A stretch of 64,000 nt of DNA from Gilliamella sp. Lep-s35. Its GTDB lineage: Bacteria > Pseudomonadota > Gammaproteobacteria > Enterobacterales > Orbaceae. The first letter of the stretch is position 1. Every line of letters starts with the position of its first letter. A model generated the notes under the pieces. It did no database searches. It saw only the letters and a program-made list of their open reading frames with translations, and was not told the origin of the DNA. The stretch spans positions 37,948 through 101,947 of the forward strand of contig NZ_WTEX01000007.1 of assembly GCF_009795845.1 (NCBI RefSeq). Reading direction: 5' to 3'. The translations under genes and the position numbers were made by a program. Of this stretch, positions 40,443 through 48,283 are shown one piece after another.

Positions 40443-41906
40443 ATGCTTTCTACACTAAAACCTAGTTCTGTTTGGCAAATTTTTAATGATATTTGTAATA
40501 TTCCACATCCATCTCATCATGAACAAATGATAACTAAATATATTGTCGATTTTGCCAATACACATCATATTGATTGCAAACTTGATAAAGTGGGTAATAT
40601 TTTATTAACTAAGCCCGCTACCAAAGGTATGGAACAGTGCCCATCAATTGCTTTACAAGCACACATGGATATGGTGCCACAAAAAAATGAAGGTACTATT
40701 CACGATTTTTTAACCGACCCAATTCAAGCTTATGTTGATGGTGACTGGGTAAAAGCCAAAGGTACTACATTAGGCGCAGATAACGGAGTGGGGCTAGCAT
40801 CTGCACTTGCTGTTTTAATTGATCCATCAGTTGAACATGGACCGATTGAAGTATTAGTAACCGTGTCAGAAGAAACCGGCATGCATGGCGCTTTTGGTTT
40901 ACAACCTAATTGGCTAAAAAGCCAATATTTAATTAATACCGATTCTGAAGATGAAGGTGAAATATTTACGGGTTGTGCTGGTGGCGTTGACTTTACAACC
41001 ACCTTTGCTATTACTTATGCGGTAATGCCAGAAAAGCACGATTGCTATATGAATCTTTCACTTAAAGGATTAAAAGGTGGACATTCCGGGTGTGATATCC
41101 ATCTTGGTCGAGGTAATGCAATTAAATTAATGGCTCGCTTTTTAGCGCAATATGCGCAAGATATTTCCTTTAGATTAGCTGATATAAAAGGTGGATCATT
41201 GCGTAATGCGATTCCAAGAGAAGCCTTTGCTGAAATCACACTAAATAAACAAGATCTACCTAAATTACAAGCCATTGTTCAACAGTATCAAACTATCTTA
41301 CACAATGAGTTAGGTCATGTTGAACCGACTATTGAAATCACTTTATCAGAAGTCCAGTCCAATAAAGTAAAACGCGTATTAACTACTGAACATCAAAATA
41401 AAATCATCAATTGGCTAAATACAGCACCTAATGGCGTGGTTAGAATGAGTAAACAGCTAGATGGTGTGGTTGAAACTTCACTTAATTTAGGTATTGTTAA
41501 TATTGAAGATAATCAATTGAATGTTCATTTTTTAATTCGTTCTCAAGTTGATAGCGCAAAAGATGCGGTTGTATCAACATTGATATCGCTTAGCCAATTA
41601 GCAAATGCTAATTATGAAATTAGTGGAGGGTATTCTGGTTGGGAGCCTAATTTAGATTCACAATTGTTACAACTTGCAAAAAATAAATATCACGAAATTT
41701 TTTCTCAGAAAGCGAAAATAATGGTGATTCATGCAGGGCTTGAATGTGGTTTATTTAAGCAGAGTTACCCAAATATGGATATGATTTCAATTGGACCAAC
41801 AATTGTTTCGCCGCATTCTCCAGATGAAAAAGTCAATATTCAAAGTGTTTACCGATATTGGGAATTATTAATAGCGATCTTAAAATCGGCAAACCATCTA
41901 AAATAA
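40443..41906 (+). CDS. pepD: Aminoacyl-histidine dipeptidase (peptidase D)
   Basis: PepD is a cytosolic M20-family metallopeptidase that cleaves dipeptides including carnosine-like Xaa-His. The 487-residue protein begins MLSTLKPSSVWQIFNDICNI. Metal-site motifs are LQAHMDMVP, GADNGVGLA, TVSEETGMHGAFGL and a C-terminal histidine in IGPTIVSPHSPDEKV. Length and order match E. coli PepD (485). Followed by a strong terminator. Confidence 0.96.
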   Translation: MLSTLKPSSVWQIFNDICNIPHPSHHEQMITKYIVDFANTHHIDCKLDKVGNILLTKPATKGMEQCPSIALQAHMDMVPQKNEGTIHDFLTDPIQAYVDGDWVKAKGTTLGADNGVGLASALAVLIDPSVEHGPIEVLVTVSEETGMHGAFGLQPNWLKSQYLINTDSEDEGEIFTGCAGGVDFTTTFAITYAVMPEKHDCYMNLSLKGLKGGHSGCDIHLGRGNAIKLMARFLAQYAQDISFRLADIKGGSLRNAIPREAFAEITLNKQDLPKLQAIVQQYQTILHNELGHVEPTIEITLSEVQSNKVKRVLTTEHQNKIINWLNTAPNGVVRMSKQLDGVVETSLNLGIVNIEDNQLNVHFLIRSQVDSAKDAVVSTLISLSQLANANYEISGGYSGWEPNLDSQLLQLAKNKYHEIFSQKAKIMVIHAGLECGLFKQSYPNMDMISIGPTIVSPHSPDEKVNIQSVYRYWELLIAILKSANHLK

Positions 41907-41916
41907 TCTAACGCGT

Positions 41917-41940
41917 ACCTACCGATCTTTATCGGTAGGT
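41917..41940 (+). terminator. pepD terminator
   Basis: Perfect 10-bp stem ACCTACCGAT/ATCGGTAGGT (41917-41926 with 41931-41940) with CTTT loop, then ATTT. Confidence 0.85.
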
Positions 41941-41949
41941 ATTTACACT

Positions 41950-42480
41950 CCATAATTAAAATAATCCCCTAAAAACTCATAAGCCGTTTTGCCTAAAATT
42001 TCTTTATGCGGTTTAACCGTATTATAAAAATCAATAAAACAGTTAAGCTTTTGTTTTCTCTCTTTTTGAATCGCTAAATATTTGTTGATTAGGCCACCTT
42101 TCAATTTAAAGCTTGTATCACTCTTTTCATTTTTTTATCTCAAGACGGTATAGACTCCTGAATATTTTTTACAAAATTTAACTTAAAAAAAGAACAGTCG
42201 AGTAAATACCCAATAGTGATTACACCGTTTACCTAAAAAATTACACTTTTATTAGTGTGTTATATTCAGAGGAGTGATGTTATTTAATGTTAAATGAGTT
42301 TTTTGAGATTATAAATAGCATGTTTTAGATAGAGATCGCATTTTGACAGGCTGTTTTTTATAGCGTTCATTCTAGCAGATTAAAAGAACTGATAGCTTCA
42401 ATCGGGCTTTATTTAGCACATTATAAGTGGCTAGGTTATTGAATATAAAGCGTTTAGCTAAATTGGTAACAGTTATTTTT
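41950..42480 (-). mobile_element. Degenerate transposable element, inverted second copy
   Basis: On the minus strand the frames encode a decayed transposase ending KGGLINKYLAIQKERKQKLN, CFIDFYNTVKPHKEILGKTA and YEFLGDYFNYGV near 41950. Its 5' end near 42475 (ACTGTTACCAATTTAGCTAA) matches the start of the copy at 23283. The two share the same order of blocks over their length. Stops, indels and deletions in both show the element is long dead. Confidence 0.65.
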
Positions 42481-42572
42481 CTTGATGATATCAGCGACTA
42501 TCGCTTGTTTGCGATAATAAGTTAATTTTTTTATGTATATTTATTATAGTATTATTCAAAAAGTGATTAATT
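42481..42572. other. Gap before the toxin/immunity island
   Basis: Short AT-rich stretch between the element relic and the first immunity-like ORF. No promoter can be assigned with confidence. Confidence 0.3.
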
Positions 42573-42854
42573 ATGAGCAAATATAACTTTCAGTTTAAAG
42601 AGTACAATTGGATAAAGAAGAGTTTAGATTCAGAAGAAAACACACTCAACAATATCAAAGAAAACTATTTAGATAATAATCTTAACAAAGAAGAATTAGA
42701 ATTAATTAAAAACCCTAAAAAATGGGCTGAATATGCCTTTTCAAGCCTTAATTATCAACAATATTATGTGACAATCTTAGCCGGAGAAACTCCCTTAGCT
42801 TGCATAAACAATTCATTTTATGGAATAGACATTACATATTATAAAAAATCCTGA
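42573..42854 (+). pseudogene. Truncated immunity-like gene (paralogue of 47552-48160)
   Basis: The 93-residue product resembles the first half of the 202-residue protein encoded at 47552-48160: EENTLNNIKENYLD versus EEDTLENIVDLSLD, KNPKKWAEYAF versus KNAEDWAKYAF, and PLACINNSF versus PIACVNNYF. After about residue 85 the similarity ends and the sequence becomes the tail of a different, toxin-like protein. It is thus a 5' immunity fragment joined to a cassette scar. Confidence 0.65.
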
Positions 42855-42903
42855 TGGCTCAACTAATATTTTAACTACAGCTTACCCTAAAATAATACCT
42901 TAA
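42830..42903 (+). other. Scar of a toxin C-terminal tail
   Basis: With one frameshift the sequence reads ITYYKNPDGSTNILTTAYPK and stops at 42901-42903, five bases before the next immunity gene. Endings of the type YYxNPDGxTxIxTAYP are typical of polymorphic-toxin RNase domains. Only the tail remains. Confidence 0.5.
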
Positions 42904-42908
42904 AAAAA

Positions 42909-43403
42909 ATGAAATTTGATTTAATCATTGAAAAACCATTAACGAAACTAACTGACTTTAAGTTTGAGTTATATGATAAAGATTCCTTAACAGAGGCACT
43001 TTCTATCATTGAAGATGCTATTTATGAAACTCATAAAATAAAGTTTTATTTCAATTTACTAGGTGAAGTATGGAACGTTACTGTATTTGGTGATCTCTCT
43101 GTTTTCTTGGAACAATTAGATGATATATTAAAAGTCACAAAAGGTATTAAAAAACAACATATCTTAGATTTTTACGAAGTAGGAACAAATAGAAAATTAC
43201 TTTTAATTCATGATAAAAAAATAGTTGAAATTAAAAACATTTCAACTACTGGTTGGAAACCTTCTATAACCGCCGAAACACAAGATGACTTAGACAATCA
43301 AATATTATTTTTTGTGAAGAAATTAAAAGGTATTGTAGAAATAATATGCCCAGAAGTGAATCAAATAGCTATAATAAAAGAGTGGTACAACTTATTTCAA
43401 TAA
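42909..43403 (+). CDS. Putative immunity protein (164 aa)
   Basis: I do not recognise the family. The acidic 164-residue protein begins MKFDLIIEKPLTKLTDFKFE, is soluble and has no signal peptide. It starts five bases after a toxin C-terminal scar ending in TAYPKIIP, the place where a cognate immunity gene sits in polymorphic-toxin loci. The next segment is an orphan toxin C-terminus. Immunity function is inferred from position only. Confidence 0.6.
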   Translation: MKFDLIIEKPLTKLTDFKFELYDKDSLTEALSIIEDAIYETHKIKFYFNLLGEVWNVTVFGDLSVFLEQLDDILKVTKGIKKQHILDFYEVGTNRKLLLIHDKKIVEIKNISTTGWKPSITAETQDDLDNQILFFVKKLKGIVEIICPEVNQIAIIKEWYNLFQ

Positions 43404-43440
43404 AATTAAACGTGAATTGTAAAACTAAACAAGACAAATA

Positions 43441-43502
43441 GAAGACTGGCACACCTACTTTGTTGGCAAACTCGCTTGGTGGGTGCATAATGCTAAGCCT
43501 TG
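43441..43502 (+). repeat. Pretoxin cassette repeat, copy 1
   Basis: These 62 bases encode EDWHTYFVGKLAWWVHNAKP and match 48294-48355 at all but two positions. Both copies mark the junction between a conserved pretoxin/HINT end and a variable toxin domain, and may be sites of recombination. Confidence 0.85.
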
Positions 43503-43893
43503 TTTGAGCGGTGGCATAAAAAAACTGGAAAATTCCCTAAAAAATATTAGCAACAGGCTTAAATACTTAGGGCGAACACCCGGTAAAAACAGCAGAACCG
43601 GCAGGGAAGTATTTGAAAGGATGGAGAAAAAAGGTACAGCAAGAATAAAAGACGGGCAAAAACAATTTTGGGATAAACATTCTAATAAGTGGAGGGATAT
43701 AAAATATGCGGATATGTCCCATAAAGTAGACGCCGTAAGTTGGTGGAACAGAGTAGGACGAAAATTTGGCGCCAAAAGCGAAGAAGTACGAGAATGGATG
43801 CTAAACAGTAAAAATTACGAACTCGAATATTATAAAATTAACCGCAGCAGAGGTGGAAAGTTAAAAGAAACGTATAAACCTCCGCTAAAATAA
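43441..43893 (+). CDS. Orphan polymorphic-toxin C-terminus with GH-E-like nuclease domain
   Basis: The open frame starts with EDWHTYFVGKLAWWVHNAKP, the end of a HINT/pretoxin module, and continues about 130 residues to the stop. The distal part, DMSHKVDAVSWWN (about 102-114) followed by LNSKNYELEYYKINRSRGGK, resembles the HNH/Endo VII-type GH-E nuclease toxins (DxGH..xxWW...NxxxYxxExxxxNRSxxxE). The family glutamate is not obvious here. No ATG begins it; a GTG at 43483 exists inside the pretoxin motif. It is a silent cassette unless joined to a full-length parent. A TPR-like gene follows after 16 bases. Confidence 0.7.
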   Translation, partial: EDWHTYFVGKLAWWVHNAKPCLSGGIKKLENSLKNISNRLKYLGRTPGKNSRTGREVFERMEKKGTARIKDGQKQFWDKHSNKWRDIKYADMSHKVDAVSWWNRVGRKFGAKSEEVREWMLNSKNYELEYYKINRSRGGKLKETYKPPLK

Positions 43894-43909
43894 AAAAGAG
43901 ATAAAAATT

Positions 43910-44350
43910 ATGGCAGTATTAGACAAAAAATTACAGGATGAAATTGAAACATTAACCGATTTGGCTTATGAAAAATTTCAAAACAATGAAATTGAACAAT
44001 CTTTTAAATTGTATGAACAAGCATGGAATTTATACCCCGAACCCAAAGAGAATTGGAATGAAGCATACAATACCGCAAGTTATGTTGTTAATAAATGTTT
44101 TGTAATAAAAGATTTTGAGCGGGCAAAAAAGTGGCTTAATAATATGATTATGGTCAATAATAACTTACATTTAGATGATGAAGACTTAGGTTTCTATCTT
44201 GGCAGGTATTATTTTGAAACCGGCGACTACGTAAAAGCCAAAGAAGAATGGGATGATGCTGTGTCTGAAGCAGGCTATAGAGTTTTTAAAGGTGAAGACC
44301 CCAAATATTTAGATTTTTATCGACATCCTGAAAAGTACATAAAAAATTAA
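43910..44350 (+). CDS. TPR-like putative immunity protein (146 aa)
   Basis: The protein is 146 residues, acidic and helical. Repeats such as LAYEKFQNNEIEQSFKLYEQ AWNLYP and LGRYYFETGDYVKAKEEWDD fit tetratricopeptide units. It starts 16 bases after the GH-E-like toxin fragment with AAAAGAGAT as ribosome-binding site. TPR-like immunity partners are common beside such nucleases, so it is probably the cognate antidote. It shares only the TPR pattern with the next gene. Confidence 0.7.
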   Translation: MAVLDKKLQDEIETLTDLAYEKFQNNEIEQSFKLYEQAWNLYPEPKENWNEAYNTASYVVNKCFVIKDFERAKKWLNNMIMVNNNLHLDDEDLGFYLGRYYFETGDYVKAKEEWDDAVSEAGYRVFKGEDPKYLDFYRHPEKYIKN

Positions 44351-44372
44351 ACAGCAAAAAGGTATAAATAAT

Positions 44373-44792
44373 ATGGAATTATCAGATGAATTATACGATC
44401 AAATCGTTTCCAAATTAGAACAAGGAGACCAATATGCCGAAGCAGGAGAATATAACAAAGCGATTGAAAAATACGAATCTGCTTTAAATTTAGTTCCCCT
44501 CCAAAAAGAAAACTGGGAAGTCAGTTTACATATTTACACGGCAATGGCAGATAGTTATTTCAATCTAGGCAATTATCAACAAGCCAATAACAACTACGAA
44601 CAAGCCTTAAAATGTCCTGACGGATTAGAAAACGGCTATGTGTGGTTAGGACTTGGAGAAACGTATTATGAATTAGAAAATATGGATAAAGCCAAAGATG
44701 CGCTTATGAGTGCTTATATGCTGGAAGGAAAAGAAATTTTTCAGGACGAAGACGACAAATATTTCTCCCTGATACAAGATTCTATTGGATAA
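44373..44792 (+). CDS. TPR-repeat putative immunity protein (139 aa)
   Basis: Clear TPR units are seen: GDQYAEAGEYNKAIEKYESA LNLVP (about 17-41), MADSYFNLGNYQQANNNYEQ AL and LGETYYELENMDKAKDALMS AY. It follows the other TPR gene by 22 bases and shares the LNLVP/LYPEPKENW-type turn, so the two may be related duplicates or serve related toxins. No toxin fragment precedes it directly. Confidence 0.7.
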   Translation: MELSDELYDQIVSKLEQGDQYAEAGEYNKAIEKYESALNLVPLQKENWEVSLHIYTAMADSYFNLGNYQQANNNYEQALKCPDGLENGYVWLGLGETYYELENMDKAKDALMSAYMLEGKEIFQDEDDKYFSLIQDSIG

Positions 44793-44803
44793 ATATAGAA
44801 GCG

Positions 44804-44848
44804 GAAGCCATTGCAAGGGTGGGAAGACTATCCAGAAGCATTAAAATT
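44804..44848 (+). other. Scar of a toxin C-terminus (AEAIAR type)
   Basis: The frame reads AEAIARVGRLSRSIKI directly into the ATG of the next gene. GCGGAAGCCATTGCAAG is shared with the larger fragment at 46592-46861 (NAEAIARAGKK), so this is a trimmed copy of a related cassette. Confidence 0.55.
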
Positions 44849-45697
44849 ATGAAAATAAAATATAGAATTGTTAAGAATTTTAATAAAGAAGAACAAGATG
44901 AATTAGAAAGGTTAGGAATTAATGTATCAGAAGGGTGGGATTCATTTGAAATCGAGGAAAATAATCAAAATTTTGAACGAATCAAAAATATGCTGAATAA
45001 GGATTGGGATAATATAACCCAAAAGAAAAGTTATTTTTCAGAAAAAGATAGAGCATTAGCCCCGTATTTAAATATATATGCAAATAAAATGTTGGGATAT
45101 GCAAAACCAGATGACGAATCTATTGTAGATGAATACGAATATTCATTTGATATATACCCTTATTACAAAGGTGTCTTTGAAATAATTAAGACTGACAAAC
45201 AATTTGGAATATTAAGAGGAAATCAAATCGGCTATTATTCTTTAGAAGATGAACCTAATTGGAGAGGAAATGAAATTGCCTCGGCAAATAACATTGAAGA
45301 TGCTTTTTTTGTAAAACCCGAAGTTTTTGAAAAAATATTTAGACCTTTAAATATTAAATCTTTGCCAGTTATAAACTATAAAACTCAAACCAAATTAGAA
45401 AATGTTGTACAAATAGTTCAACAAGGAATCAGTAAATCTCACTTAATTATTAATAAAACTCAAGTCAAAGAAAAAACACATATTGTAAATTGGGATATTG
45501 ATAAATATGTATTAAGCGATGATTCTTATTATCCATCTTTTGATTCTTCACCCGGTGAATTTGATTTTTTTTATACTCATGAGTATTTTGGTACAGGAGG
45601 ATTAACTCAAAGAAATACAATAATTTCAAAAAAACTTTATAACATATTAAAAACTAACAATATTAAAGGTTTAAATTATTATCCTATGAAAGGATAA
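44849..45697 (+). CDS. Putative immunity protein, DUF1629/Imm11-like (282 aa)
   Basis: From ATG 44849 (MKIKYRIVKNFNKEEQDELE) the protein has 282 residues. The frame extends ten codons upstream through a toxin scar, which is not part of the gene. The ending SKKLYNILKTNNIKGLNYYP MK resembles the closing motif of DUF1629/Imm11-type immunity proteins (leucine-rich helix, then KGxxFYPV), but the match is short. It is a clear paralogue of the next gene (about 40 percent by eye). No signal peptide. Confidence 0.6.
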   Translation: MKIKYRIVKNFNKEEQDELERLGINVSEGWDSFEIEENNQNFERIKNMLNKDWDNITQKKSYFSEKDRALAPYLNIYANKMLGYAKPDDESIVDEYEYSFDIYPYYKGVFEIIKTDKQFGILRGNQIGYYSLEDEPNWRGNEIASANNIEDAFFVKPEVFEKIFRPLNIKSLPVINYKTQTKLENVVQIVQQGISKSHLIINKTQVKEKTHIVNWDIDKYVLSDDSYYPSFDSSPGEFDFFYTHEYFGTGGLTQRNTIISKKLYNILKTNNIKGLNYYPMKG

Positions 45698-45737
45698 TAG
45701 AAAAAGTTTAAAAAATTGATACATGGATTTAATCAAT

Positions 45738-46592
45738 ATGAAAATAAAATATCGATTTTTTAAAAATTTTTCCTTAAAAGAAGTTTGTAAATTAAAAAAT
45801 ATAAATATTTATGTCGATGTGGGATGTGATGCTTTTACATTCTATGAAAATGACGAAACGAACGAGCAACTTCAATCCATATTCGGAAGCAACTATAAAA
45901 ACTATGTTACTGTTGTCAAAACAGAATTTTCAGAAAACGAAAGAATTAATGCCGATTATTTATCAATTAAGTCTAGTAAAATTTTGGGATATCCTCAACC
46001 AGAAGACTTAGATGGAAATGATGAATTGGAAAAATTTCCTTTTAATGTTTTTCCTTATTTAAACAATGTATTTGAAATAACAAAAAGAAGTGAAAATTTT
46101 GGAATTATTAGAGGAAAGCAAATTGGAAGTATCTCACTATTAAGCGAACCTAAATGGAATAAAAAAAGTATAGGAACAATATATTGGCTTGAAGATACAT
46201 TTTTTACTACACCTTCAATTTATGAAAATATATTTAAACCACTGAATATACAAAGCAAAAGTGTAATTGGGTATGGTAATCAAAAACCTCTAGTTACAGT
46301 AGTTCAATTGTTACCACAAGGAATATCCTCATCTAAATTAAATATAAATGATAATAATGTAGATGAGAAAACACATATCCCAGAGTGGGAAATGACTAGG
46401 TTTCATTTAAACAATAAAGGATTTTTTCCGTCTTTTGAAAATCATCCTGGAAATTTTGATTTTTTTGTATCTCAAGAAAATTTTGGTTCCGGTCATGCCA
46501 ATTATAAAGAAGTCTTTGTATCGCAAAAGCTATATCAACTTTTAAAAAATAATAATATAAAAGGACTAGATTATTACCCAGTAAAGAAATAG
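45738..46592 (+). CDS. Putative immunity protein, paralogue of the preceding gene (284 aa)
   Basis: The protein starts MKIKYRFFKNFSLKEVCKLK at ATG 45738, chosen because the paralogue at 44849 begins the same way; an in-frame ATG at 45723 adds five residues. Shared blocks include FEITKRSENFGIIRGKQIGS, HIPEWEMTRFHLNNKGFFPS F and QKLYQLLKNNNIKGLDYYPV K. Tandem duplicated immunity genes after loss of one toxin are typical of such islands. Downstream is an open toxin C-terminal fragment overlapping its stop by one base. Confidence 0.6.
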   Translation: MKIKYRFFKNFSLKEVCKLKNINIYVDVGCDAFTFYENDETNEQLQSIFGSNYKNYVTVVKTEFSENERINADYLSIKSSKILGYPQPEDLDGNDELEKFPFNVFPYLNNVFEITKRSENFGIIRGKQIGSISLLSEPKWNKKSIGTIYWLEDTFFTTPSIYENIFKPLNIQSKSVIGYGNQKPLVTVVQLLPQGISSSKLNINDNNVDEKTHIPEWEMTRFHLNNKGFFPSFENHPGNFDFFVSQENFGSGHANYKEVFVSQKLYQLLKNNNIKGLDYYPVKK

Positions 46593-46861
46593 TAAGCCGA
46601 AAATTTACACAGTTAGGGAAAGTAACAGAAAGAACAGCAAAAAAATATATTGATGAACTCACTAGCAAATACGCCCCCGGTACGGTTATCAAAAACACCG
46701 AACGTAATGCGGAAGCCATTGCAAGAGCAGGAAAAAAATTAGACGGGCAAATGATTTTAGAAGTACCTAGACAAACAGAAAAAATTTCCAAAGAAGTTTT
46801 AGAGTACGCGGCAAATAAAAAAGTTACAATAAGAGATATAAACGGAAACATATTAAATTAA
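46592..46861 (+). CDS. Orphan toxin C-terminal fragment (NTERNAEAIAR type)
   Basis: This open frame has no start codon. It reads VSRKFTQLGKVTERTAKKYI, DELTSKYAPGTVIKNTERNA, EAIARAGKKLDGQMILEVPR, QTEKISKEVLEYAANKKVTI and RDINGNILN (89 residues). It is followed after 12 bases by an immunity-like gene. The toxin family is not recognised. Two damaged copies of the same domain lie at 44804-44848 and 48183-48283. An antisense frame over this region is a shadow. Confidence 0.55.
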   Translation, partial: VSRKFTQLGKVTERTAKKYIDELTSKYAPGTVIKNTERNAEAIARAGKKLDGQMILEVPRQTEKISKEVLEYAANKKVTIRDINGNILN

Positions 46862-46873
46862 AAGAAGCAAATT

Positions 46874-47452
46874 ATGATAAAATATACAGATTACTTCCGA
46901 AAAAAAGTAAGAGAAGAATATCTTGCAGTTGGTTGTTGGGACACATGGAATAATACTAAATTTGAGAAAAAAGTAGAAAAAGGCAAACTCACCTCTGAAG
47001 AAGTCGCTAAATATAACCACGAGCATTTATTGGGATATGAGTTTTGCGTACTACACTCCGAAAAATCACTTTACCCCTATTGTTACGTTACGATAGTGCC
47101 TAGAAATAAACATGTTGGCGTTTATTTTATCGATAATGAAGGAAGAACATATCTAAAATATCTTTTCGATGAAGTAAAAGAAGATCGCACCCTATTTTTA
47201 GAAGAAGTTTGGTTTTATCAATTTATCCCAGGAAACAGCAGCGAAGAGCAAGAGTACCGTATGCACTTTGCATTTGATCAGGACGGAACATACGCTGCCC
47301 GAAAATATATCGATTCTAAGGGGAAATACGAAGATTACAAAGGCAATCAAAAACTCGACTTTTCAGGCTTATACGAAAAATATCCCGAATTTGGACAATA
47401 CGAAGGCATAATCCAACTCGAACGCCCGGTATTGAATGATATTATCTCTTGA
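46874..47452 (+). CDS. Putative immunity protein (192 aa)
   Basis: The 192-residue protein (MIKYTDYFRKKVREEYLAVG...) is soluble and rich in aromatic residues (W, Y, F). No family recognised. Its place 12 bases after the open NTERNAEAIAR toxin fragment makes it the probable cognate immunity gene of that toxin. AAAGAAGC precedes the start. Confidence 0.6.
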   Translation: MIKYTDYFRKKVREEYLAVGCWDTWNNTKFEKKVEKGKLTSEEVAKYNHEHLLGYEFCVLHSEKSLYPYCYVTIVPRNKHVGVYFIDNEGRTYLKYLFDEVKEDRTLFLEEVWFYQFIPGNSSEEQEYRMHFAFDQDGTYAARKYIDSKGKYEDYKGNQKLDFSGLYEKYPEFGQYEGIIQLERPVLNDIIS

Positions 47453-47475
47453 TAACAAATCAAAAATAGGCATCT

Positions 47476-47526
47476 TATAAAGGTGTACGTATACTAGATG
47501 ATATTTCTAAATTACCCGGATTATAA
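47476..47526 (+). other. Scar of a toxin C-terminal tail
   Basis: A short frame reads YKGVRILDDISKLPGL and stops 25 bases before the next immunity gene. It looks like the very end of another toxin whose body has been lost. Confidence 0.45.
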
Positions 47527-47551
47527 AATTAATTAATAATATTAAGCACAT

Positions 47552-48160
47552 ATGTACACATTAAAATTCGCAGAATACAATGACACTATGAAAGAAGTAA
47601 TGTCTGAAGAAGATACTTTAGAGAATATAGTAGATCTTAGCCTTGATAGGAAACCAACAGCAGAAGACAAAAAACATCTCAAGAATGCAGAAGATTGGGC
47701 CAAATATGCTTTTGATAATGATAAAGAATACTATGTCACCTTTTTTAAAGATGGTGAGCCTATAGCATGCGTAAATAATTATTTTAGAAAGATAAGTATT
47801 GATTTTCTAACTTATCATAATGGTGAATTGTTTATTTATCTTTTTATGGTCTACGATAAAGGTAAAGATTCACATAATAAGGATGTGGATGGAAAGATAT
47901 TTTTACGTCAGATTGAGTTATATGATGAAGATGCAGATAAAAGAATAACCAACAAAGTTCTTTTTAGAGATAATGGCATTATGAATGTTAAGACCATTAC
48001 AAAAACAAAAAGACCGGAGTTTGGAATGAATTATGAAGAAAAAGAAACCCAAGTAAACTTATCACATAATTGGCTAAGAAAACCCCAAAATTACACAGAT
48101 TACGAATACTTATTTGATTATCAAAACATTTTAAAACCTGAATATTTAGATTTACCATAA
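47552..48160 (+). CDS. Putative immunity protein (202 aa)
   Basis: The 202-residue acidic protein (MYTLKFAEYNDTMKEVMSEE...) is the full-length relative of the truncated ORF at 42573-42854. It has no signal peptide or known catalytic motif. It stands between a toxin-tail scar and a damaged NTERNAE-type relic, as immunity genes in decayed cassette arrays do. Family not recognised. Confidence 0.6.
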   Translation: MYTLKFAEYNDTMKEVMSEEDTLENIVDLSLDRKPTAEDKKHLKNAEDWAKYAFDNDKEYYVTFFKDGEPIACVNNYFRKISIDFLTYHNGELFIYLFMVYDKGKDSHNKDVDGKIFLRQIELYDEDADKRITNKVLFRDNGIMNVKTITKTKRPEFGMNYEEKETQVNLSHNWLRKPQNYTDYEYLFDYQNILKPEYLDLP

Positions 48161-48182
48161 TATTTTATTGTGCATTCTTTTA

Positions 48183-48283
48183 GTTATCAAAAACACCGAA
48201 CGTAATGCGGAAAAATTTCCCAAAAAGTACTAGACTATGCTGAAAGTAAAAACGTTACAATAAGAGATATAAAAAGTCTATAA
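48183..48283 (+). pseudogene. Deleted copy of the NTERNAEAIAR toxin fragment
   Basis: VIKNTERNAE is joined, by an internal deletion of about 23 residues plus a frameshift, to KISQKVLDYAESKNVTIRDI, the same end as the fragment at 46592-46861. It ends at TAA 48281-48283, overlapping the next pretoxin frame. Confidence 0.6.

Noticed and set aside
43455..43775. Minus-strand open frame of 106 codons over the GH-E-like toxin fragment
   Set aside because: It is antisense to a coherent pretoxin-plus-nuclease frame and has no recognisable protein features.
46396..46851. Minus-strand open frame of 151 codons in the immunity island
   Set aside because: It covers the ends of the paralogous immunity gene and the NTERNAEAIAR fragment, both supported by paralogues; the antisense frame is a shadow.
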